Origin: an uncultured Eubacteriales bacterium
GTDB taxonomy: Bacteria > Bacillota > Clostridia > Oscillospirales > Oscillospiraceae
NCBI GenBank assembly: GCA_900555665.1
Contig: USLX01000031.1
Coordinates: forward strand, 1-19,644
Reading direction: 5' to 3'
Length of the DNA: 19,644 nt
In this document: piece by piece, positions 1 through 6,562 of the stretch
Layout: each line of letters opens with the position of its first letter
Position numbering within the stretch: the first letter of the stretch is position 1
The notes under the pieces: generated by a model
The model's database searches: none
What the model was told of the DNA's origin: nothing
What the model saw: only the letters and a program-made list of their open reading frames with translations
Made by a program: the position numbers and the translations under genes

Positions 1-31
1 CCCTACAAAATTAGTCTCCCACGAACGAAAC

Positions 32-56
32 GGCCCGCAGCCGGCGGCTGCGGGCC
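32..56 (-). terminator. Probable intrinsic terminator of the selenium operon
   Basis: A perfect 11-bp stem (GGCCCGCAGCC with its complement) closes a 3-nt loop, 6 bases past the selD stop on the minus strand. The tail on that strand is only moderately T-rich (GTTTCGTTCG), so termination may be imperfect. No other gene is visible between it and the left edge. Confidence 0.65.
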
Positions 57-61
57 TCTAC

Positions 62-1099
62 TTATTCAAGAATCAAGTGATTTTCCCGCAGTTCTGTGAC
101 ATAGCCGACCTGTGCCGCGCACGGGATCTCGCTCTGCAGGGCCTGCAAGCACGCCTCCGCGTCGTCGCCATCCACCGCAATGAGCAGACCACCGCTCGTC
201 TGCGGGTCGAAGAGGATGTCCTCCATTGCCCGGGAAAGACTCCCCTTCACGCACACGCCGCCCGCCACAAAATCGCGGTTGCGGTACGCGCCCGCGGGGA
301 TGAAGCCCATCCCGGCCATCTCCAGCGCCTCGGCATGATAGGGTACTTTTCCGCTCTCGATGTGGACGGAAACGCCGCTCCCCTGCGCCATCTCATAGCT
401 GTGGCCCATGAGGGAAAAGCCCGTCACATCCGTGCAGCTGTGGACGCGGTAGCGCAGCATAATGTCCCGCGCCACCTTGTTGAGCGTCGCCATCTGGGCA
501 TAGAGCTTTTGCAGCAGCGCATCCTCCACCAGATCGGCCTTCGCCGCCGTTGTGAGAATGCCGACGCCCAGCGGTTTCGTCAAAATCAGCGCATCGCCCG
601 GCTTCGCATTCGAGTTCGTCAGCACCTTCTCCGGATGGACGAATCCCGTTACGGCCAGGCCATAGATCGGCTCCGCACCGTGGATCGTGTGCCCGCCGGT
701 GATGATGGCCCCGGCCTCATACGCCTTGTCATAGCCGCCGCGCAGGATCTCGCGCACGGTGTGGTTGTCCATCTTGTCGGCCAGACACATGATGTTCAGC
801 GCCAGCTTCGGCTCGCCGCCCATCGCATAGACATCGCTCAGCGCGTTCGTCGCTGCAATCTGCCCGTAGAGGAACGGGTCATCGACGATCGGCGGAAAGA
901 AGTCTGTTGTCTGTACGATGGCAACCTCGTCCGTGATCTTGTAGACGCTCGCATCGTCGCTCTTATCATAGCCAACGAGAAGCCTCGGGTCGCTGTGCGT
1001 GCGGAAGCCCTCCAGCATCCGGCTCAGCGTCCCCGCGCCCACCTTTGCGCCGCATCCGGCGCAGGAGGCCAGCTTTGTGAGCTTAACATCCGTCTCCAT
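62..1099 (-). CDS. selD: Selenide, water dikinase (selenophosphate synthase)
   Basis: SelD makes selenophosphate from selenide and ATP, the cytosolic Se donor for selenocysteine, selenouridine and Se-dependent molybdenum hydroxylases. The protein is 345 residues, normal for the family. The N-terminal catalytic motif reads SCAGCGAKVGAG, so C16 and K19 match the catalytic Cys17/Lys20 of the E. coli enzyme. The second Cys of the E. coli CGCK motif is Ala here. The catalytic residue is Cys, not selenocysteine. The conserved blocks TTDFFPPIVDDP, ATNALSDVYAMGG and FDPQTSGGLL follow. I chose the ATG at 1099 because GGAG lies about 7 nt upstream; the ATG at 1105 is too close to it, and a longer open frame to 1195 lies inside the upstream gene. 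The start overlaps the end of the DUF3343 gene by 17 bp, so translation is probably coupled. It is the last gene of the operon. Confidence 0.96.
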   Translation of the reverse strand: METDVKLTKLASCAGCGAKVGAGTLSRMLEGFRTHSDPRLLVGYDKSDDASVYKITDEVAIVQTTDFFPPIVDDPFLYGQIAATNALSDVYAMGGEPKLALNIMCLADKMDNHTVREILRGGYDKAYEAGAIITGGHTIHGAEPIYGLAVTGFVHPEKVLTNSNAKPGDALILTKPLGVGILTTAAKADLVEDALLQKLYAQMATLNKVARDIMLRYRVHSCTDVTGFSLMGHSYEMAQGSGVSVHIESGKVPYHAEALEMAGMGFIPAGAYRNRDFVAGGVCVKGSLSRAMEDILFDPQTSGGLLIAVDGDDAEACLQALQSEIPCAAQVGYVTELRENHLILE

Positions 1100-1343
1100 G
1101 CCCATTCTCCTTCCGGTAGACCTCTGTAAATCCATTCTCCTCTGCCCGGACGATCCGGTCGATCTCCTCGGCACACACGCCCTCCGGCGGTACAAAGCCG
1201 TCTTCGCACCGGACGCACGTCCCGCAGGAGCTCGATAAGCTCCGCGGCACAGGCATCACACGCGCCGCGATCCCCTGCCCCCGGCAGAGCTTTTCATAGC
1301 GGATCGCGCCGAAATGGGAAAAGAACGTCGCAATAAAGGTCAT
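1083..1343 (-). CDS. DUF3343 (putative Se/S carrier-like) small protein
   Basis: This 86-residue protein matches the DUF3343 / putative Se/S carrier-like family in size and pattern: an N-terminal TFIATFFSHFGAIRYEKL block followed by VMPVPRSLSSSCGTC. It is unusually Cys-rich (C20, C40, C43, C46, C57 and the final residue C86), consistent with carrying persulfide or perselenide sulfur or selenium, though the biochemical role is inferred from family naming and context. It starts 1 nt after the stop of the TusA-like gene (TAA-G-ATG) and runs 17 bp into selD, so all three are probably translated together. Only a weak GAAG-type ribosome site precedes it, again suggesting coupling. The family is typically found beside selD or yedE genes. 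Confidence 0.85.
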   Translation of the reverse strand: MTFIATFFSHFGAIRYEKLCRGQGIAARVMPVPRSLSSSCGTCVRCEDGFVPPEGVCAEEIDRIVRAEENGFTEVYRKENGHGDGC

Positions 1344-1344
1344 C

Positions 1345-1551
1345 TTACTTCTTCAGCGTCAGCGTGTACACGCCGTCTGCCTCCGCAGCCTTGACCTTGT
1401 AGCCCTGGTGCTCGGCATAGCGCATCACATTCTCGCGCGACGCTGTGTTGTCTACCATGATAACATATTCCGCTTCTTTTGTCATCAGCGCCTTGCGCGT
1501 CAGAATGACGGGCTCCGGGCAGGAGTAGCCTCTTGCATCCACCGTTGTCAT
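1345..1551 (-). CDS. TusA/YedF-like sulfurtransferase (SirA-like fold)
   Basis: This 68-residue protein has the TusA-family signature near its N-terminus: VDARGYSCPEPVILTRKAL, with the catalytic Cys in the CPxP motif (C11-P-E-P). TusA-like proteins pass sulfur as a Cys persulfide, and the YedF-type members next to YedE are thought to act in selenium handling. It lacks the C-terminal DsrE-like extension found in longer YedF proteins. The ATG follows the yedE stop by 1 nt (TAA-G-ATG), with GGAG about 10 nt upstream inside the end of yedE. Its position between a transporter and selD supports a role in Se/S delivery. TusA for tRNA thiolation is a less likely alternative given the neighbours. Confidence 0.88.
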   Translation of the reverse strand: MTTVDARGYSCPEPVILTRKALMTKEAEYVIMVDNTASRENVMRYAEHQGYKVKAAEADGVYTLTLKK

Positions 1552-1552
1552 C

Positions 1553-2641
1553 TTATTTGCGCTCCTTTCGAAAGGTATTCACACACGCAATCCCCGCCAC
1601 CACAACGATGCCCACGATCACCGCGATCTTGCCGTTCTCGGTCGGACCGTTGCCGGAGGACGCGAGCCCGAAATTGTGGCAGAACGCTGCACCGGCCAGC
1701 AAGCCGAGCACCGTGACGGCGCTGTCGCTGTTGCCCTCGCCCGCAAGGATCAGCTGCCGCAGCGGGCAGCCGCCCAGCAGCACGCACGCAAAGCCGACCA
1801 GCAGCATGCCGAGGAAGTTCCAGAGTCCGTCCGTATGCGCAACCGGCTGCTCAGACACGCCGAGATGGAAATAGCTCGCCCCGGTCGTGCCGTTGAGGAT
1901 CAGATTGCAGACCAGCGCACCGACAAGGATCGCTGCAAAGCCGAGAATGAGCTTCGTCTCGCGGAAGAGCATGAGGTCACGCACACCGCCGACCATGCAA
2001 AGCCGCGTCCGCTGTGCCAGCGCACCGACGATGAGGCCGGCCGCCAGGCTGATGAGGATCGGCGCATGCAGCGCGCCGGGGCCTGCACCCGCTTCGCTGA
2101 AGTGGATGAACGCCGGGGCGAGCAGCAGCAGCGCAAAGACCACCAGCGTCAAAATCACGAACACGCCGCCCTCCGGCTTTGCCAGCTGGTAGCTTCGCTT
2201 GAGCGTGTAGCCCTTGTTCAGGAAAAACACGCCCGCCAGAATGCCGCACACAAAACCCGCCAGGCCCAGCAGCGCATTGAGGTCGCCGCCGGCGAGACGA
2301 AGGATCATGCGGAACGGGCAGCCGAGGAACATCAAACAGCCTACCATCACGAATATGCCAAGCACAAAGCGCGTCACCGGCGCGCTGCCACCACGGGCGG
2401 AGAATTCCTTGTGCGAAATCGCCATCAGGAAGCTGCCGAGCACCAGACCGATGATCTCCGGCCGGATGTACTGCACGGCCGCCGCCGAATGCAGTCCCAG
2501 TCCGCCCGCCGTGTCGCGCAGGAAGCAGGCGATGCAGAAGCCCATGTTCTTCGGGTTTCCAAACAGCACCAGCAGCGACGCGATCACGCCGATGACAAGC
2601 CCGGCGAAGATCATATTGCGTTTTTCATGTTTCAGCGTCAT
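1553..2641 (-). CDS. yedE: YedE-family putative selenium transporter (membrane protein)
   Basis: This 362-residue polytopic membrane protein has many hydrophobic segments, and its conserved polar motifs are those of the YedE/YeeE family: GNPKNMGFCIACFLRDTAGG (C36, C39), FLGCPFRMILRLAGGD, QRTRLCMVGGVRDLMLFRE and LLGGCPLRQLILAGEGN. YeeE relatives move thiosulfate through a path lined by conserved Cys residues; the YedE branch beside selD is regarded as a selenium transporter, but its substrate is not shown by the sequence. I place the start at the ATG at 2641, which has AAGGAG 8 nt upstream. A TTG at 2671 would add ten charged residues (MEKENEGERK) without a clear ribosome site. It is the first gene of the leftward operon, read from the divergent gap shared with the cysteine desulfurase gene. 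Confidence 0.92.
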   Translation of the reverse strand: MTLKHEKRNMIFAGLVIGVIASLLVLFGNPKNMGFCIACFLRDTAGGLGLHSAAAVQYIRPEIIGLVLGSFLMAISHKEFSARGGSAPVTRFVLGIFVMVGCLMFLGCPFRMILRLAGGDLNALLGLAGFVCGILAGVFFLNKGYTLKRSYQLAKPEGGVFVILTLVVFALLLLAPAFIHFSEAGAGPGALHAPILISLAAGLIVGALAQRTRLCMVGGVRDLMLFRETKLILGFAAILVGALVCNLILNGTTGASYFHLGVSEQPVAHTDGLWNFLGMLLVGFACVLLGGCPLRQLILAGEGNSDSAVTVLGLLAGAAFCHNFGLASSGNGPTENGKIAVIVGIVVVAGIACVNTFRKERK

Positions 2642-2687
2642 CTTTCTCTCTCCTTCGTTCTCTTTTTCCAAGAATATCGGTGGTTTT

Positions 2688-2717
2688 ATTTTAGGCGATT
2701 TCCCTGGAAAAGTCTAA
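2688..2717 (-). promoter_or_regulatory. Possible activator-dependent promoter of the yedE operon
   Basis: On the minus strand a fair -10 (TAAAAT, 2688-2693) lies 18 nt from a poor -35 (TTAGAC, 2712-2717), about 50 nt upstream of the yedE ATG. A weak -35 with the inverted repeat at 2748-2762 further upstream would suit activation by a LysR-type protein. The promoter itself is a weak match and could be elsewhere in the gap. Confidence 0.3.
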
Positions 2718-2747
2718 TTGCAAAACCGGATAGGCCCCTTCCATCTT

Positions 2748-2762
2748 ATCGGAATTCCCGAT
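2748..2762. promoter_or_regulatory. Candidate LysR-type operator (ATC-N9-GAT, T-N11-A)
   Basis: ATCGG-AATTC-CCGAT is a perfect 5-5-5 inverted repeat that contains the classical T-N11-A LysR box. It sits between the divergent yedE operon and the desulfurase-lysR pair, about 75 bp upstream of the inferred start sites on both sides, so one bound regulator could act on both transcripts. The binding protein is presumably the LysR regulator encoded at 4021-4911; this is inference from position and motif. Confidence 0.5.
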
Positions 2763-2796
2763 CAATATTCGCCAATCCCGAAAACAGCAGATTTAT

Positions 2797-2825
2797 TTGA
2801 ATTTTTGATAGCTGCATGTTAAACT
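2797..2825 (+). promoter_or_regulatory. Candidate promoter for the desulfurase-lysR pair
   Basis: TTGAAT (2797-2802) and TAAACT (2820-2825) are separated by 17 nt and lie about 30 bp before the desulfurase ATG. The match to the housekeeping consensus is moderate. Confidence 0.45.
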
Positions 2826-2855
2826 GAAATAAATTCAACACAAGGAAGTGCCGCC

Positions 2856-4031
2856 ATGCCCGCCCTCTATCTCGACAACGCCAGCACCACCTTCCCCAAG
2901 CCTCCCTGCGTCCCGCAGGCCATGCTGGAATATATGACCGCCTGCGGCAGCAATGTCTCCCGCGGCGGCTACGCCTCGGCCTACCGCGCAGAGGAACTGG
3001 TTTTCTCCACGCGTGAACAGATCGCCAGACTTTTCCATGCCCCCGACTGCAAATGCGTCTGCTTCACCAAAAATGTCACCGAAAGCCTCAATGTCCTGCT
3101 CAAGGGCTTCCTCCATCCGGGCGACCATGTGCTCGTCTCGTCGATGGAGCATAACGCCGTCATGCGCCCGCTCCGGCAGCTCGAGGCGCAGGGCATCTCG
3201 TTCTCCCGCATACCCTGCCGCCCGGACGGCACGCTGATCTTTGAGGCCATGGAAGATCTTCAGCAGCCGAATACCCGCCTTGTCGTCATGACGCACGCAA
3301 GCAACGTCTGCGGCACACTCCTTCCCATCGCCGCCGTCGGTGCATTCTGCCGGCAGCATAAGCTCCGCTTCTTTGTCGACAGCGCGCAGACCGCCGGCGT
3401 CTTCCCCATTGACATGGAGGCCATGCACATCGACGCCCTCGCCTTCACCGGCCATAAAGGCCTGCTCGGCCCGCAGGGCATCGGTGGCTTCGCCATCCGG
3501 GAATCCCTCGCCGCGGAGCTGACGCCGCTGCTCGCGGGCGGCACCGGCAGCCTCAGCCACACCGAGTTCATGCCCGACTTCCTGCCCGACCGCTTCGAGG
3601 CCGGGACGATGAACCTCCCCGGCATTGCAGGCCTCCACGCCGCGCTCACCTTCCTCGCGGACACCGGTCTGGACGCCATCCGCGCACATGAGCTTGCCTT
3701 GACCGCGCGCTTCCTCACCGGCCTCGCGCCGCTCTGCGCGGAGGGGCGCATCAAATTGCTTGGTCTGCCGGGAATAGAAGGCCGCGCGGGCGTCATCTCC
3801 ATCCAGACGCCGGGCCGCGAACTTGCAGAGATCGCCTTCGCCCTTGACGAGCGCTTCGGCATCCAGACCCGCGTCGGCCTGCACTGCGCGCCTGCCGCGC
3901 ACCAGACGCTTGGTTCCTTCCCCACCGGCTCCATCCGTTTTTCCTTCGGCTATTTTAATCCGGAATCCGATGTGGATGCGGCCCTCGCCGCGCTGGACAT
4001 CCTGACCAAGGAGGCGCCCCATGGACTTTAA
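2856..4031 (+). CDS. PLP-dependent cysteine desulfurase family protein (EF2568 type)
   Basis: This 391-residue class V aminotransferase-fold enzyme opens with the typical YLDNASTTFPKPP block and includes SMEHNAVMRPL, VMTHASNVCGTLLPI and AFTGHKGLLGPQG, where K201 should bind pyridoxal phosphate. Near the C-terminus GLHCAPAAHQTLGSFPTGSIRFSFGYFN carries the candidate catalytic Cys (C344) that would take sulfur from cysteine (or selenium from selenocysteine). The overall pattern fits the TIGR01977 / EF2568 cysteine desulfurase family, which is linked to selenium traits. That differs from a housekeeping IscS/NifS, whose active Cys lies in a different loop. AAGGAAG lies 7 nt before the ATG. Its stop overlaps the start of the lysR gene by 11 bp, so the two are co-translated. 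It probably supplies reduced Se or S to SelD or to a Se-dependent enzyme. Confidence 0.88.
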   Translation: MPALYLDNASTTFPKPPCVPQAMLEYMTACGSNVSRGGYASAYRAEELVFSTREQIARLFHAPDCKCVCFTKNVTESLNVLLKGFLHPGDHVLVSSMEHNAVMRPLRQLEAQGISFSRIPCRPDGTLIFEAMEDLQQPNTRLVVMTHASNVCGTLLPIAAVGAFCRQHKLRFFVDSAQTAGVFPIDMEAMHIDALAFTGHKGLLGPQGIGGFAIRESLAAELTPLLAGGTGSLSHTEFMPDFLPDRFEAGTMNLPGIAGLHAALTFLADTGLDAIRAHELALTARFLTGLAPLCAEGRIKLLGLPGIEGRAGVISIQTPGRELAEIAFALDERFGIQTRVGLHCAPAAHQTLGSFPTGSIRFSFGYFNPESDVDAALAALDILTKEAPHGL

Positions 4032-4911
4032 GCAGCTCCGTTCTTTCGTCGCCGTGGCCGACTGCGGCTCATTTACGCTGGCCGCCGCCCGGCTCTATAC
4101 CTCACAGCCCACCGTCTCGGCCCACATCCGCCAGCTCGAAGAGGAACTGCAGCAGCGCCTTTTCCTCCGCACCACCAAATCGTTCTCCATCACCCCGCGC
4201 GGCCGCGAGCTCTACGACTATGCCGTTCAGGTGCTCTCCCTGCAGGACCGGCTGCTCTCCGGTTGGCAGCAGCAGTCGCACATCATCTCCCTGAGCGTCT
4301 CCACAATCCCCTCCGCCTACATTCTGCCGGAGCTTCTGCCGCGCTTCAGCGCGCTCTGCCCGGATGTTCTCTTCGACATCCACCAAACCGACAGTGCCGG
4401 CGTTCTCCGCGCCCTGCGCAGCGGCCTGTGCGACCTCGGCCTCGCCGGGATGTCCTGCGCAGAGGACAGTCTTGTCTTCACGCCCTTCTACCACGATGCC
4501 ATGGTGCTCATTGCGCCGAATACGCCGGAATTTTCCGCCGCCAGGGCAGACGGCACCCCGATTGACGTCCTCCTCCGCACACATCCCCTTCTCCTGCGCG
4601 AAGCAGGCAGCGGCAGCCAAAAATGCGTTGATGACTATTTCCAGTTTCTCGGCCTCGCCCCCGACGCGCTCCGCGTCACCGCCCGCCTGAATGATCAGGA
4701 AAGCATCAAAAATCTGGTTGCCGCTGGCCTCGGGCTCGCCATTGTCTCAGAAAAGGCTATTGAGCGGGAGCAAACCCGCGGCGACCTCTTGGTCTTTCCG
4801 CTGCAGGATGCCGCGGTACGCAGCCTCTATCTGGTGCAGCACAAGGGCGATCCCCTCCGCCCCGCTCTCCAGCAGTTTATCCGCTTCGCCGCGCATTTCT
4901 ACTTGCCGTAA
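4021..4911 (+). CDS. LysR-family regulator, selenium-metabolism associated
   Basis: This 296-residue protein has a standard LysR layout: a winged helix-turn-helix over residues 1-60 (MDFKQLRSFVAVADCGSF, then AARLYTSQPTVSAHIRQLEEEL and RTTKSFSITPRGREL), a linker helix, and a C-terminal effector-binding domain of about 200 residues. Members of this type next to selD and the EF2568-like desulfurase are named selenium metabolism-associated LysR regulators; the assignment here rests on neighbours plus the fold. It overlaps the desulfurase gene by 11 bp and is probably autoregulated from the same promoter. The effector is unknown. The inverted repeat at 2748-2762 is the most likely binding site. 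Confidence 0.9.
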   Translation: MDFKQLRSFVAVADCGSFTLAAARLYTSQPTVSAHIRQLEEELQQRLFLRTTKSFSITPRGRELYDYAVQVLSLQDRLLSGWQQQSHIISLSVSTIPSAYILPELLPRFSALCPDVLFDIHQTDSAGVLRALRSGLCDLGLAGMSCAEDSLVFTPFYHDAMVLIAPNTPEFSAARADGTPIDVLLRTHPLLLREAGSGSQKCVDDYFQFLGLAPDALRVTARLNDQESIKNLVAAGLGLAIVSEKAIEREQTRGDLLVFPLQDAAVRSLYLVQHKGDPLRPALQQFIRFAAHFYLP

Positions 4912-4962
4912 ATCGCCCATCTCATCGCCTCGCGTCCTCTTCGGGCCCATACCGCTCGTTGC

Positions 4963-4999
4963 CGGGGCTCGGCGCCATCAGACAAGCCCCGTTTCTTTT
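4963..4999 (+). terminator. Intrinsic terminator after lysR
   Basis: CGGGGCT (4963-4969) pairs with AGCCCCG (4985-4991) around a 15-nt loop and is followed directly by TTTCTTTT. It lies about 50 bp past the lysR stop and would end the rightward transcript. Confidence 0.65.
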
Positions 5000-5110
5000 G
5001 CCCGAAGCCGCCGCCCGCAGGCTGTGCTCTCGCGACGCCCGGCGTCCTTTCGCCCCGGAAAACCCCTGTGTTCTCTTCTCATCTGACACTGCCTTGGATA
5101 TAGAAAGAAA

Positions 5111-5138
5111 GCCACCGGACAATCGCATGTCCGGTGGC
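5111..5138. terminator. Bidirectional intrinsic terminator, mainly for rpoD
   Basis: An 11-bp perfect stem (GCCACCGGACA with TGTCCGGTGGC) closes a 6-nt loop. The plus strand continues with TTTTT, and the minus strand with TTTCTTTC. It sits 8 bp beyond the rpoD stop and between converging genes, so it can stop transcription from both sides. Confidence 0.85.
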
Positions 5139-5146
5139 TTTTTCAT

Positions 5147-6295
5147 TCAGCAATAAAAATCCTTGATCTTTTTCGCGCGGGACGGATGGCGCAGCTTGCG
5201 GATGGCCTTGTTTTCGATCTGGCGGATGCGTTCGCGCGTGACGCCGAAGATCTGTCCCACTTCCTCCAGCGTATGCGTCCGGCCGTCGTACATGCCAAAG
5301 CGCATCTTCAGCACATCGGCCTCCCGCTCGGTCAGCGTCCCGAGGATCTCGGTCAGCGCCTCGGCAAGGAGCATGTTGCTCGTCGCATCGACGGGGCCGG
5401 GCGTGTTATCGTCCTCAACGAAGGAACCGATGGTCGTATCCTCCTCGTCGCCAACGGGCATGTCCAGCGAGAGCGTATCCGCCGCGGTGCGGTTTGCCTC
5501 GATGATCTTCTCGATCGGCAGATTCAGCTCCTCCGCGATCTCCTCGAGCGTCGGCTCACGGCCCAGCTCCTGCACCAGCTTGCGGTTGCAGCGCGTAGCC
5601 TTGTTGATGACCTCTACCATATGCACCGGTACGCGGATCGTCCGCGCCTGGTCTGCAATGGCCCGCGTAATCGCCTGACGGATCCACCACGTCGCATATG
5701 TAGAGAATTTGTTTCCCTTTGTATAGTCGAATTTGTCGACCGCGCGGATAAGCCCTGTGTTGCCCTCCTGGATGAGATCCAGAATGTGCAGCCCACGGCC
5801 GGAATACTTCTTCGCGATGGAAACCACCAGCCGAAGGTTGGCCTCCGTCAGCTTGTCCTTCGCGGCCTTGTCGCCCTCGGAGACGCGGCGGGCCAGATCC
5901 AGCTCTTCCTCCGCCGTCAGCAACCGCACCTGGCCGATCTCCTTGAGATACATCCGAACCGGGTCGTCGAGGTTATATTCCGCAGCCAGCTCAACCGGAT
6001 CGATCAGCTCTTCCTCTTCCTCGCAGCCGATGCCGTCGTCCATGTCCATGCTGAGGTCGTCGTCCAGATCGAGCTCCAGCTCGGGGCTGACAATCTGAAT
6101 GCCCATCGCATCAAACGTATCATAGACCTGTTCAATCTTCTCCACCGGCAGATCCAGCTTTTCCAGCTCCGCCGTCAGCTCCGTGGCCTGGATGCTCCCC
6201 TCTTTTTTTGCCTTCGCGATCAGGGCGCTCACGCGCGCCATCGCGTCCTCCGGGGGCTGTTTCGCAGGATTATTGGTATTTTTCACACTTGCCAT
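5147..6295 (-). CDS. rpoD: RNA polymerase primary sigma factor (RpoD/SigA)
   Basis: This 382-residue sigma-70 directs core RNA polymerase to housekeeping promoters. Residues of about 20-70 form a short region 1.1, followed by a strongly acidic linker (about 73-99). Region 1.2 starts at DPVRMYLKEIG (D111). Region 2 is clear: ANLRLVVSIAKKYSGRGLHILDLIQEGN, then FDYTKGNKFSTYATWWIRQAITRAIADQARTIRVPVHM, the -10 recognition part. Region 3 (LGREPTLEEIAEELN) and region 4 follow, with LTEREADVLKMRFGM and the helix-turn-helix THTLEEVGQIFGVTRERIRQIENKAIRKLR for the -35. The length is typical of Bacillota SigA. The ATG has a GAGG-type site about 11 nt upstream. A strong promoter lies about 70 nt upstream. 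It is not preceded by dnaG as in many relatives; the next gene upstream is RNase J. Confidence 0.97.
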   Translation of the reverse strand: MASVKNTNNPAKQPPEDAMARVSALIAKAKKEGSIQATELTAELEKLDLPVEKIEQVYDTFDAMGIQIVSPELELDLDDDLSMDMDDGIGCEEEEELIDPVELAAEYNLDDPVRMYLKEIGQVRLLTAEEELDLARRVSEGDKAAKDKLTEANLRLVVSIAKKYSGRGLHILDLIQEGNTGLIRAVDKFDYTKGNKFSTYATWWIRQAITRAIADQARTIRVPVHMVEVINKATRCNRKLVQELGREPTLEEIAEELNLPIEKIIEANRTAADTLSLDMPVGDEEDTTIGSFVEDDNTPGPVDATSNMLLAEALTEILGTLTEREADVLKMRFGMYDGRTHTLEEVGQIFGVTRERIRQIENKAIRKLRHPSRAKKIKDFYC

Positions 6296-6363
6296 GTAAG
6301 CTCATCCTCATTTGCGTCCGTACGCATCATTCTCTTTTGCGCGGCAAATCGCGCAACCATATT

Positions 6364-6393
6364 ATTATATACCCAAATCCGCATTTTTGACAA
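6364..6393 (-). promoter_or_regulatory. Strong sigma-70 promoter of rpoD
   Basis: On the minus strand TTGTCA (6388-6393) and a perfect TATAAT (6364-6369) are 18 nt apart. The predicted leader is about 60 nt and contains a perfect 7-bp hairpin (6337-6343 with 6350-6356, TTGCGCG/CGCGCAA). The 267-bp gap between rpoD and RNase J holds no gene. Only a short GC-rich 5-bp stem (6546-6558) follows the RNase J stop, so an RNase J terminator is not obvious. Confidence 0.8.
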
Positions 6394-6562
6394 GGGATAT
6401 TTCAAAAAATCTTTCTTTTTTCAAGCCTGTTTTCTGCCTGCCACGCGCCGAACCCCGCCGCCGGCCTCTCCCGTTGCAACCTCCTGCGGTGTCTCCTTTG
6501 CGGATGCCCCGGTTCTTTTCCAAAAGCCGCGCGGCGGCAAAGGGCGGCGCAGCGCGCCAGGC

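Noticed and set aside
1050..1060. Selenocysteine in SelD
   Set aside because: The catalytic position (residue 16) is encoded by a Cys codon and no in-frame TGA interrupts the gene.
77..1129. 350-codon plus-strand frame opposite selD
   Set aside because: Antisense shadow with Arg/His/Ala-rich composition; selD on the other strand is unambiguous.
6546..6558. Terminator after RNase J
   Set aside because: The stem is only 5 bp with a 3-nt loop and lacks a proper T run; readthrough toward rpoD is possible but not shown.
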